A DNA stretch of 64,000 nucleotides from Paraburkholderia tagetis (GCF_022213065.1 NZ_JAKLJA010000009.1:124001-188000); one strand, 5' to 3'; positions 37,313 through 46,996 are shown, counted from the stretch's first letter. Numbers and translations are program-made. Notes: generated by a model from the sequence alone, not told the origin.

Positions 37313-37347
37313 ATAGATTAAATAAATCAAATTTCAAATATCAATAG
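37313..37347. promoter_or_regulatory. AT-rich candidate OxyR/promoter region in front of the catalase operon
   Basis: A strikingly AT-rich stretch (37310-37360) in otherwise GC-rich DNA, bounded by ATAG at 37313-37316 and ATAG at 37344-37347. Position between oxyR and the catalase, and sequence, suggest an OxyR-controlled promoter. Exact -35 and -10 hexamers are not clear to me. Confidence 0.4.
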
Positions 37348-37400
37348 CGCTTGATACAGTTCGTCTCACTGATCCAAACCGAGACGAACTGGAGAAAGCG

Positions 37401-37511
37401 ATGCAAACCAACGTTCCGAACACCGCTGCCCCGACCACTCCGGCGAGCGCCATCGCCGGCCTGCGCACCGTCGCGTTTTCGTTGCTCGTCGACCGGGCGC
37501 TCTCCGCCTGA
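37401..37511 (+). CDS. Putative 36-residue peptide in front of the catalase gene
   Basis: A short frame with ATG at 37401 and a good ribosome site (GGAGAAAG, 3-10 bases in front). The peptide begins MQTNVPNTAAPTTPASAIAG and ends TVAFSLLVDRALSA; the middle is Thr/Pro/Ala-rich, the end mildly hydrophobic. It stops at 37511, 110 bp before the catalase ATG. It could be a real small protein or a leader whose translation affects the catalase mRNA. No homologue is known to me. Confidence 0.5.
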   Translation: MQTNVPNTAAPTTPASAIAGLRTVAFSLLVDRALSA

Positions 37512-37621
37512 CGGCAAGCGCTGGCGCGCTCGCCGGCATCCCTGCATTGAAGGCCGTTTTTGAAGGCCGGTTTTAAAGGCCATTTAGCCGGACCGACCCC
37601 CATTCTTATCAGGAGTCCAGA

Positions 37622-39082
37622 ATGACAGACCGTACCCTTACCTCCGCAGCAGGCGCACCCGTCGTCGATAACCAGAACTCGCTCACCGCCGGCCCGCGCG
37701 GCCCGGTCATGCTGCAGGACGTGTGGCTGATCGAAAAGCTCGCGCACTTCGACCGCGAAGTGATTCCCGAGCGCCGCGTGCATGCGAAGGGTTCGGGCGC
37801 GTTCGGCACGCTCAAGGTCACGCACGACATCTCGCAGTACACGAAGGCCAAGGTTTTTAGCGAAGTCGGCAAGCAAACGCCGCTCTTCATGCGCTTTTCG
37901 ACGGTGGCGGGCGAGCGTGGCGCCGCCGACGCCGAGCGCGACGTGCGCGGCTTCTCGATCAAGTTCTACACGGAAGAGGGCAACTGGGACGTGGTCGGCA
38001 ACAACACGCCGGTGTTCTTCATCCGCGATCCGCTCAAGTTCCCGGACTTCATCCACACGCAAAAGCGCGATCCGCGCACGAACTTGCGCAGCAACGTCGC
38101 GGCGTGGGACTTCTGGTCGCGTCATCCGGAGTCGCTGCATCAGGTCACGATCGTCATGAGCGACCGCGGCATTCCGAAGAACCATCGGCAGCAGCACGGC
38201 TTCGGCTCGCACACGTTTTCGTTCATCAACGCGAACAACGAGCGCTTCTACGTGAAGTTCCACTTCAAGTCGGCGCAGGGCGTGGAGAACTACACCGATG
38301 CGCAAGCGGCGCAGGTGGTGGCGCAGGACCGCGAATCGGCGCAGCGCGATCTCTACAACGAGATCGAGAAGGGCAACTTCCCGAAGTGGCATTTCCGCAT
38401 TCAGGTGATGCCCGAGGCCGATGCCGCCAAGGTGCCGTACAACCCGTTCGACATCACGAAGGTGTGGCCGCACAAGGATTACCCGTTGATCGACGTGGGC
38501 ACGATCGAGCTGAACCGCAATCCGGAGAACTATTTCGCCGATGTCGAGCAGGCCGCCTTTACGCCTGCGAACGTGGTGCCGGGCATCGGCTTCTCTCCGG
38601 ACCGTCTGTTGCAGGGCCGCTTGTTCTCGTATGGCGACACGCAGCGCTATCGCCTCGGCGTGAACCATCATCAGATTCCGGTGAATGCGCCGCGCTGCCC
38701 GTTCCACTCGTTTCACCGTGACGGCGCGCTGCGCACCGACGGCAACCTCGGCGGCGCCGTGAACTACGAGCCGAGCCGCACGGGCGACTTCGCGCAGCGT
38801 CCGCAGGCCGGCGAGCCGGCGCTCGCGGCGGGTGCGGTCGATCACTACGATCACCGCGAGGACGACGATTACTACAGCCAACCGGGCGCGTTGTTCCGCC
38901 TGTTCGATGCAGGCCAGCGCGAACGGCTCTTCGCCAATATCGCGCGAGCCATCGCAGGCGTGCCAGACGAGATCGTGCAGCGGCAGATCGAGCATTTTCG
39001 CCGTGCCGATCCGGCGTATGCGCAAGGCGTGATCGCGGCGATTGCCGCGCTCGACGAGGCGCAGAAGCAAGCCACGAAGTAG
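37622..39082 (+). CDS. katA: Monofunctional haem catalase
   Basis: A 486-residue small-subunit catalase converting hydrogen peroxide to water and oxygen. The catalytic His is in RVVHAKG-like [15 protein letters not shown] (about residue 58), the Asn region in [20 protein letters not shown], and the proximal Tyr ligand in [20 protein letters not shown]. Length and end (about 480 residues) fit the KatA group rather than KatE or the bifunctional KatG. Start at 37622, with AGGAG just in front (AGGAGTCCAG). It is behind oxyR and in front of dps, a peroxide-response block. Confidence 0.95.
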   Translation: MTDRTLTSAAGAPVVDNQNSLTAGPRGPVMLQDVWLIEKLAHFDREVIPERRVHAKGSGAFGTLKVTHDISQYTKAKVFSEVGKQTPLFMRFSTVAGERGAADAERDVRGFSIKFYTEEGNWDVVGNNTPVFFIRDPLKFPDFIHTQKRDPRTNLRSNVAAWDFWSRHPESLHQVTIVMSDRGIPKNHRQQHGFGSHTFSFINANNERFYVKFHFKSAQGVENYTDAQAAQVVAQDRESAQRDLYNEIEKGNFPKWHFRIQVMPEADAAKVPYNPFDITKVWPHKDYPLIDVGTIELNRNPENYFADVEQAAFTPANVVPGIGFSPDRLLQGRLFSYGDTQRYRLGVNHHQIPVNAPRCPFHSFHRDGALRTDGNLGGAVNYEPSRTGDFAQRPQAGEPALAAGAVDHYDHREDDDYYSQPGALFRLFDAGQRERLFANIARAIAGVPDEIVQRQIEHFRRADPAYAQGVIAAIAALDEAQKQATK

Positions 39083-39094
39083 GCCACGAAGTCA

Positions 39095-39128
39095 GCGGCG
39101 CAGTGCCGCTTTGAGGGCACTGCGCCGC
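39095..39128. other. Strong hairpin between catalase and the next small gene
   Basis: Perfect 13-bp arms (39095-39107 and 39116-39128; core GGCGCAGTGCC / GGCACTGCGCC) with an 8-base loop and no following T run. It begins 13 bases after the catalase stop. It may stabilise or process the catalase mRNA or weaken readthrough into dps. Confidence 0.6.
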
Positions 39129-39158
39129 CCGCAGGCAAGACATTGCAGGAGCACGATC

Positions 39159-39344
39159 ATGACCAGGACGATGACGATGACACTCAAGACCGTGGGCCCG
39201 GGCCGCGGGGCCGCGATGGCGCGTACTCGCACCGAGGGTACGCAGGCGGTGCGCCGCGCGGTGGGCTTCGCGATCGTGGCGAGCGGCTTCGTGGCGCTCG
39301 CCACGCAAGGGCTCGCACACCTGATGCCCTTGATGGGCCATTGA
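39159..39344 (+). CDS. Small hypothetical membrane protein between catalase and dps
   Basis: A 61-residue frame starting at ATG 39159, with GGAG eight bases upstream. A Thr/Arg-rich basic N-terminus ([20 protein letters not shown]) is followed by one hydrophobic helix at about residues 35-53 ([20 protein letters not shown]). It ends 38 bp before dps on the same strand. A single-pass inner-membrane protein is the likeliest reading. Function unknown; context suggests the peroxide response. Internal Mets make the exact start uncertain. Confidence 0.6.
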   Translation: MTRTMTMTLKTVGPGRGAAMARTRTEGTQAVRRAVGFAIVASGFVALATQGLAHLMPLMGH

Positions 39345-39382
39345 GCCCGAACGCAGTCTCATCGCTACAAAAAGGAGTTCTC

Positions 39383-39871
39383 ATGGCCAGGAAGCCTGCT
39401 GTGCAGCACGTGAACATCGGTATCGGCGACAAGGATCGCGAGAAGATCGCGCAAGGGCTTTCGCGCCTGCTCGCGGACACCTACACGCTGTATCTGAAAA
39501 CGCACAATTTCCACTGGAACGTCACGGGGCCGATGTTCAACACGCTCCATCTGATGTTCGAGACGCAGTACAACGAACTGGCGCTGGCGGTGGACGCTAT
39601 CGCCGAGCGTATCCGCGCACTGGGCGTGCATGCGCCGGGCAGCTACAAGGATTTCGCGAAGCTCTCGTCGATTCCGGAAGCCGACGGCGTGCCGGCCGCC
39701 GAAGAGATGATTCGCCAGCTCGTGGAAGGCCAGGAGGCCGTGGTGCGCACCGCGCGCGCGATCTTCCCGGCGACGGAAGCCGCCCACGACGAGCCCACCG
39801 CCGATCTGCTCACGCAACGCATGCAGACACACGAGAAGACGGCGTGGATGCTGCGCTCGATGCTGGCTTGA
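39383..39871 (+). CDS. dps: DNA-protecting ferritin-like protein Dps
   Basis: A 162-residue ferritin-like protein starting at ATG 39383 with AAGGAG in front. Iron ligands at the subunit interface appear in [20 protein letters not shown] (His) and in [19 protein letters not shown] (Asp/Glu). Dps makes dodecamers that bind DNA, store iron and consume peroxide. A short N-terminus with few Lys suggests weak DNA binding, but this is uncertain. Probably co-regulated with the catalase through OxyR. Confidence 0.95.
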   Translation: MARKPAVQHVNIGIGDKDREKIAQGLSRLLADTYTLYLKTHNFHWNVTGPMFNTLHLMFETQYNELALAVDAIAERIRALGVHAPGSYKDFAKLSSIPEADGVPAAEEMIRQLVEGQEAVVRTARAIFPATEAAHDEPTADLLTQRMQTHEKTAWMLRSMLA

Positions 39872-40063
39872 TTTCGGAGCGGTAACGGAGCAATAGCGAA
39901 ACGATAACGGCGCGGGTCGTGGCGTGCCGTTTGTGCCCGTCTATCGTGCCGGCTATCGTCTGCACTCATCGCGCCCGAATTTCGGCGCGCGACGATGATG
40001 AGCCGGCGGCGGGGCATTGCTGCTCTCGCCTACAATAGCGGCATCGTTTTTCCCGCTCCCATC

Positions 40064-40927
40064 ATGTTCGCCCGACTTCCGCTCTATCTGCGGCTCGTCC
40101 GCATGGACAAGCCGATCGGCAGCCTGCTGCTGCTGTGGCCGACGCTCAACGCGCTGTGGATCGCCTCGAATGGCCATCCGTCGTTTTCCTTGCTCGTCAT
40201 CTTCACGGTGGGCACGGTGCTCATGCGCTCGGCGGGCTGCGCGATCAACGATTACGCCGATCGCGACTTCGATCGCCACGTGAAGCGCACGGCCGAGCGC
40301 CCCATCACCTCGGGCCGCATCCGCGCATGGGAAGCGGTGGCGATTGCAGTCGTGCTCGCGTTCGTCTCGTTCCTGCTGATCCTGCCGCTCAATGCGCTGA
40401 CCAAGCAGCTTTCGGTGGTCGCGTTGTTCGTGGCGGGCTCGTATCCGTTCACGAAGCGCTTTTTCGCGATTCCTCAGGCGTATCTGGGCATCGCGTTCGG
40501 CTTTGGCATTCCGATGGCGTTCGCCGCCATCCAGGACCATGTGCCGATGCTCGCGTGGATCATGCTTGTCGCGAACGTGTTCTGGTCGGTCGCTTACGAC
40601 ACCGAATACGCGATGGTCGACCGCGACGACGACATCAAGATCGGCATCCGCACGTCGGCGCTCACGTTCGGCCGCTTCGACGTGCTGGCGATCATGCTCT
40701 GCTATGCGGCCACGCTCGGCATCTACGTCTGGGTGGGCCTGACGCTGCATTTCGGCGCGCTGTACTGGCTGGGCTGGGCGGCGGCGGTGGGCTGCGCGAT
40801 CTATCACTACACGCTGATCAAGGGCCGCGAGCGCATGCCGTGCTTCGCGGCGTTCCGCCACAACAACTGGCTGGGCGGTGCGCTCTTCGTCGGGATTGCG
40901 GCGCACTACGCCGCTGCGGGCATGTAA
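40064..40927 (+). CDS. ubiA: 4-hydroxybenzoate polyprenyltransferase UbiA
   Basis: A 287-residue membrane enzyme that attaches the isoprenoid tail to 4-hydroxybenzoate in ubiquinone synthesis. Starts at ATG 40064 ([20 protein letters not shown]). The first Asp-rich motif is [19 protein letters not shown]; the second is [17 protein letters not shown]. About eight hydrophobic helices can be followed. A TACAAT hexamer at 40030-40035 could be its -10 box. The frame is open upstream to 39995 but the inner start matches family length. Confidence 0.95.
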   Translation: MFARLPLYLRLVRMDKPIGSLLLLWPTLNALWIASNGHPSFSLLVIFTVGTVLMRSAGCAINDYADRDFDRHVKRTAERPITSGRIRAWEAVAIAVVLAFVSFLLILPLNALTKQLSVVALFVAGSYPFTKRFFAIPQAYLGIAFGFGIPMAFAAIQDHVPMLAWIMLVANVFWSVAYDTEYAMVDRDDDIKIGIRTSALTFGRFDVLAIMLCYAATLGIYVWVGLTLHFGALYWLGWAAAVGCAIYHYTLIKGRERMPCFAAFRHNNWLGGALFVGIAAHYAAAGM

Positions 40928-40953
40928 GCGATCCGGTCTCGCCTGGAACTGAC

Positions 40954-40985
40954 GTAAAAAAAGCGCCTTTGGGCGCTTTTTTTAC
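40954..40985. terminator. Bidirectional terminator between ubiA and proC
   Basis: A perfect 14-bp stem (GTAAAAAAAGCGCC / GGCGCTTTTTTTAC) with loop TTTG, with A run and T run inside the stem. The genes converge. Confidence 0.9.
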
Positions 40986-41056
40986 GGGTGCGATGCGGCT
41001 ACACGGGCATCGCGAACAGGGCTTGCGGCTGGCTCCGGCTACCGGGCCGCACCGCA

Positions 41057-41872
41057 TCACTGCTTGCCGAACTCCGCGCCCATCTCCTTCGCGCGCGCAT
41101 CGGCGGCCAGCGCGCCGCGCACGATCGCGTCCTTGATGGCCGATGCGTCGAACGAGGCGAGCGCTGCGGCGGTGGTGCCGCCCTTGGACGTCACGCGCTC
41201 GCGCAGCACCGCGGGCGGCTCGTCCGACTGCAGCGCGAGCTGAGCCGCGCCCGTGAAGGTTGCGATGGCGAGCGCGCGGCCTTGCTGCTCGTCCATGCCG
41301 AGCTGACGGGCGGCTTCTTCGAGCGCTTCGATGAAATAGAACACATAGGCCGGGCCGCTGCCCGAGATGGCCGTGACGGCGTCGATCTTGCTTTCGTCGT
41401 CGAACCAGACCGTCTGGCTGACCGCGCCGAGCACGTTCGACGCCAGTTCGCGGCCCGCCGCGTCGACGCCGCTGCCGGCGCAGAGACCCGTTGCGCCCAT
41501 GCCGATCAGCGCGGGCGTATTGGGCATCGTGCGCACGACGCGCGAGTGGCCGCCCAGCCAGCGCGAGAGGTCCTCGATACGGATGCCCGCCATGATGCTG
41601 ATCACGACCTGATGCGCGCCCAGATGCGGCGCGAGCGATTGTGCGACCGCCTTGGCGATCTGCGGCTTTACCGCGAGCAGGACCGCGTCGTATGCGGCGA
41701 GCGCGGCGTCGGCGGCCTCACCGGTACGGATGCCGAACTGATCCGTGTTGCGCTTGCGTGCGTCTTCGTTGGGGTCGATCGCGTACAGGTCGCTGGCGGA
41801 GACGCCCTTGCGGATCAAGCCGCCGATGATTGCAGCGGCCATGTTGCCGCCGCCGATGAAGGCAATTTTCAT
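41057..41872 (-). CDS. proC: Pyrroline-5-carboxylate reductase
   Basis: A 271-residue NAD(P)H-dependent enzyme making proline. Starts at ATG 41872 (MKIAFIGGGNMAAAIIGGLI), with the Rossmann motif GGGNMA. The C-terminal signature is present: AISGSGPAYVFYFIEAL and VTSKGGTTAAALASFD. It is 22 bp behind the YggS gene, a pairing common in proteobacteria. Confidence 0.96.
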   Translation of the reverse strand: MKIAFIGGGNMAAAIIGGLIRKGVSASDLYAIDPNEDARKRNTDQFGIRTGEAADAALAAYDAVLLAVKPQIAKAVAQSLAPHLGAHQVVISIMAGIRIEDLSRWLGGHSRVVRTMPNTPALIGMGATGLCAGSGVDAAGRELASNVLGAVSQTVWFDDESKIDAVTAISGSGPAYVFYFIEALEEAARQLGMDEQQGRALAIATFTGAAQLALQSDEPPAVLRERVTSKGGTTAAALASFDASAIKDAIVRGALAADARAKEMGAEFGKQ

Positions 41873-41894
41873 GGTGATGGAGTGCGTCAGTGGA

Positions 41895-42599
41895 TCAGTG
41901 GGAGTAATCGCGCGCGCCGAAGATGGCGGTGCCGACGCGCACGATGGTCGCGCCTTCGAGCACGGCGGCTTCAAGGTCCGCCGACATGCCCATCGATAGC
42001 GTGTCGAGCGCGAGGCCGTCGGCGCGCAGTGACTCGAAGAGTTCGCGCAACTGCCGGTGCGGCGCGCGCTGCGCGTCGAGCGTGCCTTCGGGCTCGGGAA
42101 TCGACATGAGTCCACGCAGACGCAGGTTCGGCAAAGCGGCGATCGCATGCGCGACCTGCGCGGCTTCCTGGGGCGCCACGCCGCTCTTGGTCGCCTCGCC
42201 GCTCACGTTCACCTGCAGGCAGACGTTGAGCGGCGCCATGCCGGCCGGGCGCTGCTCGGAAAGGCGCTGCGCGATCTTGAGACGGTCGACGGAATGCACC
42301 CAGTCGAAACGCACCGCCACGAGGCGCGTCTTGTTCGATTGCAATGGTCCGATGAAATGCCATTCGAGACTCGCACGCAGGTCGGCGAGCGCCTCGATCT
42401 TGTCCACGGCTTCCTGCACGTAGTTCTCGCCGAAAGCGCGCTGTCCCGCTGCGTGCGCGGCGCGCACATCTTGCGCGGGGAAGGTTTTCGATACCGCGAG
42501 CAGCGCGACGGATTCCGGCGCGCGGCCCGCATTGCGCGCAGCGGCGGCGATGCGCTGGCGGACGGCTTCGAGATTGGGGGCGAAATCGGTCATCGACAT
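41895..42599 (-). CDS. YggS-family pyridoxal-phosphate homeostasis protein
   Basis: A 234-residue PLP-binding protein (PROSC/YggS). Starts at ATG 42599 (MSMTDFAPNLEAVRQRIAAA); the Met two codons on is an alternative. The cofactor Lys is in VALLAVSKTFPAQDVRAAH, and FGENYVQE, HFIGPLQSNK, LMSIPE and SMGMSADLEAAVLEG are family signatures. It buffers free PLP. Directly upstream of proC in the same direction. Confidence 0.93.
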   Translation of the reverse strand: MSMTDFAPNLEAVRQRIAAAARNAGRAPESVALLAVSKTFPAQDVRAAHAAGQRAFGENYVQEAVDKIEALADLRASLEWHFIGPLQSNKTRLVAVRFDWVHSVDRLKIAQRLSEQRPAGMAPLNVCLQVNVSGEATKSGVAPQEAAQVAHAIAALPNLRLRGLMSIPEPEGTLDAQRAPHRQLRELFESLRADGLALDTLSMGMSADLEAAVLEGATIVRVGTAIFGARDYSH

Positions 42600-42811
42600 G
42601 GAGGCCGGCCGCGGAATTGCCGCGCTTGCGCGCGTCCCGCGGCCGTAGTGGTGCACTGGTGCGAAAGGGCAATTATACGGACTATGCGGAGCGCGTCCGG
42701 CGCTCGAAATCCGGCATGCGGTTCGCCGAAAGTCCTACGCCGTATGGCCGACTGTTGGTGAAAGCGGCGCTTCGCTACGCTGGTTCATCACCGAAACTCA
42801 GCAAAACGCCC

Positions 42812-44041
42812 TCAGTTGGCCGCCAGCATATGTTCCACGAGCTCGATCCAGTGCGTGACCGGAATGGTCGTGCCGCTTTGCAGGTGCGCGATGCAGCCGA
42901 TGTTCGCCGAAACGATCAGTTGCGGCTCCAGCGCCTTGAGCCGGTCCACCTTCTGGTTGCGCAGCGTGTAGGACAGTCGCGGCTGCGTGATCGAATAGGT
43001 TCCGGCGGAGCCGCAGCACAGGTGGCTGTCCACGGGCAGGCGCACGTCCAGCCCGAGCGCGGCGAGCACCTTCTCCACGCCGCCGCGCAGTTGCTGGCCG
43101 TGCTGCAGCGTGCAGGGCGGGTGATACGCCACGGTCTGAATGCCGCGCCGGCGCGTGGCCGCGATGAGCTGGTCCTGGAACGCGGGCAGGATCTCCGAAA
43201 GATCGCGCGTGAGCTCGGTAATGCGCTGCGCCTTCTCCGCATAGGCCGGGTCGTTGCGCAGCAGGTGTGCGTATTCCTTGACCGTCGCGCCGCACCCCGA
43301 GGCGTTCATGACGATTGCCTCCACGCCTTGCTCGACGTAGGGCCACCAGGCGTCGATGTTCGCGCGCACGTCGTCGAGCGCTTCGTCCACGTAACCCAGG
43401 TGCAGGCGGATCGCGCCGCAGCAGCCGGCCTGCTGCGCCACCACGGTTTCGATGCCGAGTGCGTCGAGCACGCGCGCCGTGGCCGCGTTGATGTTCGGCA
43501 TCATCGAAGGCTGCACGCAGCCCGCGAGCATGAGCATCTTGCGCGGGTGCTTCGTGGTGGGCCAGGCGAGCGGACGCTGGCGTACCGGCACCTTGTCGCG
43601 CAGGCGTCGCGGCAGCAGCGTGCGCATCTGCTGGGCCACGCGCATGACTGGCGAAAACAGCATGCGTTGCGGCAGGAAGCTTGCAAGGAAGCGGCGCGTG
43701 AGGCGCTGGCGCAACGGGCGCGACACCATCTGCTCGGCATGCTTGCGGCCCACTTCCACAAGCCGGCCGTATTGCACGCCGGATGGGCAGGTGGTCTCAC
43801 AACTGCGGCAGGTCAGGCAGCGGTCCAGGTGCGTGAGCGTGCTCTTCGTCACCGGGGCGCCTTCCACCATCTGTTTCATCAGATAGATGCGCCCGCGAGG
43901 GCCGTCCAGCTCGTCGCCGAGCAACTGGTAGGTCGGGCAGGTCGCGGTACAGAAGCCGCAGTGCACGCACTTGCGCAGGACCGCGTCGGCTTCGTCGCCG
44001 TCGGGAGTGTTGCGAATGAAGTCCGCGAGGTTCGTCTGCAT
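42812..44041 (-). CDS. glcF: Glycolate oxidase iron-sulfur subunit GlcF
   Basis: A 409-residue protein with two N-terminal 4Fe-4S motifs: CVHCGFCTATCPTYQ (about residues 25-39) and CLTCRSCETTCPSGV (about 75-89), then two cysteine-rich CCG domains (AGCCGAIRLHLG and LCCGSAGTYSI) that pass electrons onward. It works with GlcD and GlcE to oxidise glycolate to glyoxylate. It is 18 bp behind glcE on the same strand. Confidence 0.95.
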   Translation of the reverse strand: MQTNLADFIRNTPDGDEADAVLRKCVHCGFCTATCPTYQLLGDELDGPRGRIYLMKQMVEGAPVTKSTLTHLDRCLTCRSCETTCPSGVQYGRLVEVGRKHAEQMVSRPLRQRLTRRFLASFLPQRMLFSPVMRVAQQMRTLLPRRLRDKVPVRQRPLAWPTTKHPRKMLMLAGCVQPSMMPNINAATARVLDALGIETVVAQQAGCCGAIRLHLGYVDEALDDVRANIDAWWPYVEQGVEAIVMNASGCGATVKEYAHLLRNDPAYAEKAQRITELTRDLSEILPAFQDQLIAATRRRGIQTVAYHPPCTLQHGQQLRGGVEKVLAALGLDVRLPVDSHLCCGSAGTYSITQPRLSYTLRNQKVDRLKALEPQLIVSANIGCIAHLQSGTTIPVTHWIELVEHMLAAN

Positions 44042-44059
44042 TGCCGCGTGAAGGTCTTG

Positions 44060-45157
44060 TCAGAAGTCGGAATAGAGGCGCCCGCGATTGAAGATGCGGG
44101 CCGGGTCGAACGCGGCCTTCAGGCCACGGTGGATTTTCATGAGCGGCGCGGGCAGGGGCGTGAACACCCCGGCGCTGCGGTCGTAGTCGTGGCCGGTGCG
44201 GAACATCGTGGCATGACCGCCGGCCTGCTTCGCGCTGATGCGCACGGTTTGCGCGTCGGTTTCGGTGATCCACCAGCGTTGCGCGCCGCCCCATTCCATC
44301 AGTTGCGCGCCCGGCAACTGCAACGGCTCGGCAATCGAGGGCAATGCGAGGCGCCACAGCGCGGCACCGGGTGCAATCGAGGCGAAGAACGGGTCGGTCT
44401 GCTCGCGCAGTCCCGCCCAGAAGCGTTCCGCTTCCACAGCATCCACGACTTCGCCGCCCAGCGAGGTGCGCGCGGCCTTCACGCTCGCCTCCGCGCCCGC
44501 GAGCCGCACGGCGAGCGTGCCGTTGCGCCAGGCGCTGGCCGTCATCGGCAAAGGGTGGCCGCCCCATTCGTTGAGCTTGCGCACGGCGTCCGTGCCGTTC
44601 ATGTCGAACTTGAGCGTGGTTTCCGCCTGTGGGACGGGCAGCACTTTCACCGAAAGCTCGAGAATCAGGCCGAGCGTGCCGAGCGAGCCCGCCATCAGGC
44701 GCGAGACGTCGTATCCCGCCACATTCTTCACGACCTGGCCGCCAAAATGCAGCACCTCGCCGTGGCCGTTCATGACGACCGCGCCCAGCACGAAGTCGCG
44801 CGCGGAGCCCGCACTCGCGCGGCGCGGCCCGGCAATGCCCGCGGCAATGCAGCCGCCGAACGTGGTTTGGGGGCCGAAGTGGGGCGGCTCGAAGGGGAGC
44901 ATCTGGCCGTGCGCCGCGAGCGCATGTTCGATCTCGAGCAGCGGCGTGCCGGCGCGCGCCGTGATGACGAGTTCGGCCGGGTCGTAAGAAACGATGCCCC
45001 GGTGCGCGCGCGTGTCGAGAACCTCGCCCTCGAGCGTCTGGCCATACCAGTCCTTCGTGCCGCCGCCGCGTATGCGCAGCGTGCGCCCGTCTGCGCTCGC
45101 CGAGCGAATGCGCTCGGACCAGACCGTGACGATGTCGTCCTCTTCCATGATTTCCAT
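44060..45157 (-). CDS. glcE: Glycolate oxidase FAD-binding subunit GlcE
   Basis: A 365-residue protein of the FAD-linked (PCMH-type) family. The FAD site is marked by LRIRGGGTKDWYG at about residue 29, TFGGCIAAGIAGPRRAS and VKNVAGYDVSRLMAGSLGTL. It is about 100 residues shorter than GlcD and lacks part of its C-terminal domain, as usual for GlcE. Start at ATG 45157 (MEIMEEDDIVTVW); MEEDD three codons on is an alternative. Confidence 0.93.
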   Translation of the reverse strand: MEIMEEDDIVTVWSERIRSASADGRTLRIRGGGTKDWYGQTLEGEVLDTRAHRGIVSYDPAELVITARAGTPLLEIEHALAAHGQMLPFEPPHFGPQTTFGGCIAAGIAGPRRASAGSARDFVLGAVVMNGHGEVLHFGGQVVKNVAGYDVSRLMAGSLGTLGLILELSVKVLPVPQAETTLKFDMNGTDAVRKLNEWGGHPLPMTASAWRNGTLAVRLAGAEASVKAARTSLGGEVVDAVEAERFWAGLREQTDPFFASIAPGAALWRLALPSIAEPLQLPGAQLMEWGGAQRWWITETDAQTVRISAKQAGGHATMFRTGHDYDRSAGVFTPLPAPLMKIHRGLKAAFDPARIFNRGRLYSDF

Positions 45158-45343
45158 GGCGTGTTTGTCGTTGTGGTTCGTTCGATTGTACTGACGCGCC
45201 TCACTCTGGCAACCCGGGGCAGGCCCGCATGGTGGCGCGGGACGTTCCCGCGATGCGCACCGACGCGCGCCGGCTCGCGGCGCGCGAGCGGAACCCAGGC
45301 GGAACCCGGCAATGCGGGTTGGAAGCGCGGTTTAAAGCGCGGT

Positions 45344-46849
45344 TTAAAAGCGCGGCAGATCCGGATGCGGCAGCAGATTCCCGCGCACGTGCATCCTGCC
45401 GTATTCGGCGCAGCGCGCCCGCGTGGGGATGCCCTTGTCGGGGTTGAGCAGGCCGGCCGGGTCGAAGGCATGCTTCACGGCGTGAAAAGCGTCGCGCTCC
45501 TCGCGCGAGAACTGCACGCACATCGAATTGATCTTCTCGATGCCCACGCCGTGCTCGCCCGTGACCGTGCCGCCCAGCTCCACGCAGGTTTCGAGGATGT
45601 CCGAGCCGAACGCCTCGGCGCGGTGCCACTCGTCGAGATCGTTGCCGTTGAAGAGAATGAGCGGGTGCATGTTGCCGTCGCCCGCATGGAACACGTTGAT
45701 GCAGCGCAGCCGGTATTGCGCCTCCATCTCGTGGATGCGCGCAAGCAGCGGTCCGATCGCGCGGCGCGGCACGGTGCCGTCCATGCAGTAATAGTCGGGC
45801 GAAATGCGGCCCGCCGCCGGAAACGCGTTCTTGCGGCCCGACCAGAAACGCAGCCGTTCTTCTTCGGTGCGCGAGATCTGGATGCGCGTTGCGCCGTTCT
45901 CGCGCAGCACGACGGTCATGCGGGCGATTTCCTCGGCGACTTCTTCGGGCGTGCCGTCGGATTCGCACAGCAGGATCGCAGCGGCGTCGAGGTCGTAGCC
46001 CGCGTTGACGAACTCTTCCACCGCGCGCGTGGCGGGCTTGTCCATCATCTCGAGGCCTGCGGGAATGATGCCCGCGGCGATGATGCCCGCCACCGCGTCG
46101 CCGCCTTTCACGACGTCGTCGAAGCTCGCCATGATCACCTGCGCCGTCTGCGGGCGCGGAATCAGCTTGACCGTGACCTCGGTGACGATGGCGAACATGC
46201 CCTCGCTGCCGATCATCACCGCGAGCAGATCGAGGCCCGGCGCATCGGGGCCGAGCGAGCCGAACTCGACGATCTCGGCGTCCATCGTCACCGCGCGCAC
46301 GCGCAGCACGTTGTGCACGGTGAGGCCGTACTTGAGGCAATGCACGCCGCCCGAATTCTCGGAGACGTTGCCGCCGATCGTGCAGGCGATCTGCGACGAC
46401 GGGTCGGGCGCGTAATAGAGGCCGTAAGGCGCGGCCGCCTCGGACACCGCGAGGTTGCGCACGCCGGGCTGCACGGTGGCCGTGCGCGCGTAGGGGTCGA
46501 CTTCGAGAATGCGCTTGAAGCGCGCGAGGGAAAGCACGATGCCGTGGCGGATCGGCATGGCGCCGCCCGAGAGGCCCGTGCCCGCGCCGCGCGGCACGAT
46601 CGGCACGTCCAGGCGCCGGCAGATCTGCACGATGCGCTGCACCTGCGACTCCGTTTCCGGCAGCGCCACAGCAAGCGGCAGCCGCCGGTAGGCCGCGAGC
46701 CCGTCGCAATCATAGGCGACCGTGTCTTCTTCCCGATGCAGCAGGCAGTGCGCGGGCAGCACCGCCATCAACGCCTGAACCACTTCGCGCTGCCGTTGCG
46801 CGAGGACTTCCGGCGTGAGCTCAGGCAAACTCGCCTCCGGTGCGTTCAT
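45344..46849 (-). CDS. glcD: Glycolate oxidase subunit GlcD
   Basis: A 501-residue FAD flavoprotein carrying glycolate oxidase activity. Starts at ATG 46849 (MNAPEASLPELTPEVLAQRQ), preceded by GGAGG. Signatures: PRGAGTGLSGGAMP (about residues 80-93), GGNVSENSGGVHCLKYGLT, GSEGMFAIVTEVTVKLIPRP and the His-containing ends FHAGDGNMHPLI and TGEHGVGIEK. First gene of glcDEF in transcription order, 186 bp in front of glcE. Confidence 0.95.
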   Translation of the reverse strand: MNAPEASLPELTPEVLAQRQREVVQALMAVLPAHCLLHREEDTVAYDCDGLAAYRRLPLAVALPETESQVQRIVQICRRLDVPIVPRGAGTGLSGGAMPIRHGIVLSLARFKRILEVDPYARTATVQPGVRNLAVSEAAAPYGLYYAPDPSSQIACTIGGNVSENSGGVHCLKYGLTVHNVLRVRAVTMDAEIVEFGSLGPDAPGLDLLAVMIGSEGMFAIVTEVTVKLIPRPQTAQVIMASFDDVVKGGDAVAGIIAAGIIPAGLEMMDKPATRAVEEFVNAGYDLDAAAILLCESDGTPEEVAEEIARMTVVLRENGATRIQISRTEEERLRFWSGRKNAFPAAGRISPDYYCMDGTVPRRAIGPLLARIHEMEAQYRLRCINVFHAGDGNMHPLILFNGNDLDEWHRAEAFGSDILETCVELGGTVTGEHGVGIEKINSMCVQFSREERDAFHAVKHAFDPAGLLNPDKGIPTRARCAEYGRMHVRGNLLPHPDLPRF

Positions 46850-46996
46850 GTCTCCTCCGGTCCCATGCAGGATGATTGTTGCCCGTTCGTTGTCGGGATA
46901 TGGCTGATTACGGTCCGCATATTGTTTGCCCGGGCCGTTGCACCCCACGTAGCTTGCCCGGGTTCGATCGGGGCGGTCAAACCCAGGCGTTCGGGA

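Noticed and set aside
37313..37347. Full OxyR four-tetrad site in front of katA
   Set aside because: Only some tetrads match; listed as a weak candidate rather than a defined OxyR site.
45300..45360. Short direct repeat GCGCGGTTTAAA between glcE and glcD
   Set aside because: Only two near-copies near the end of glcD; too small to call a functional element.
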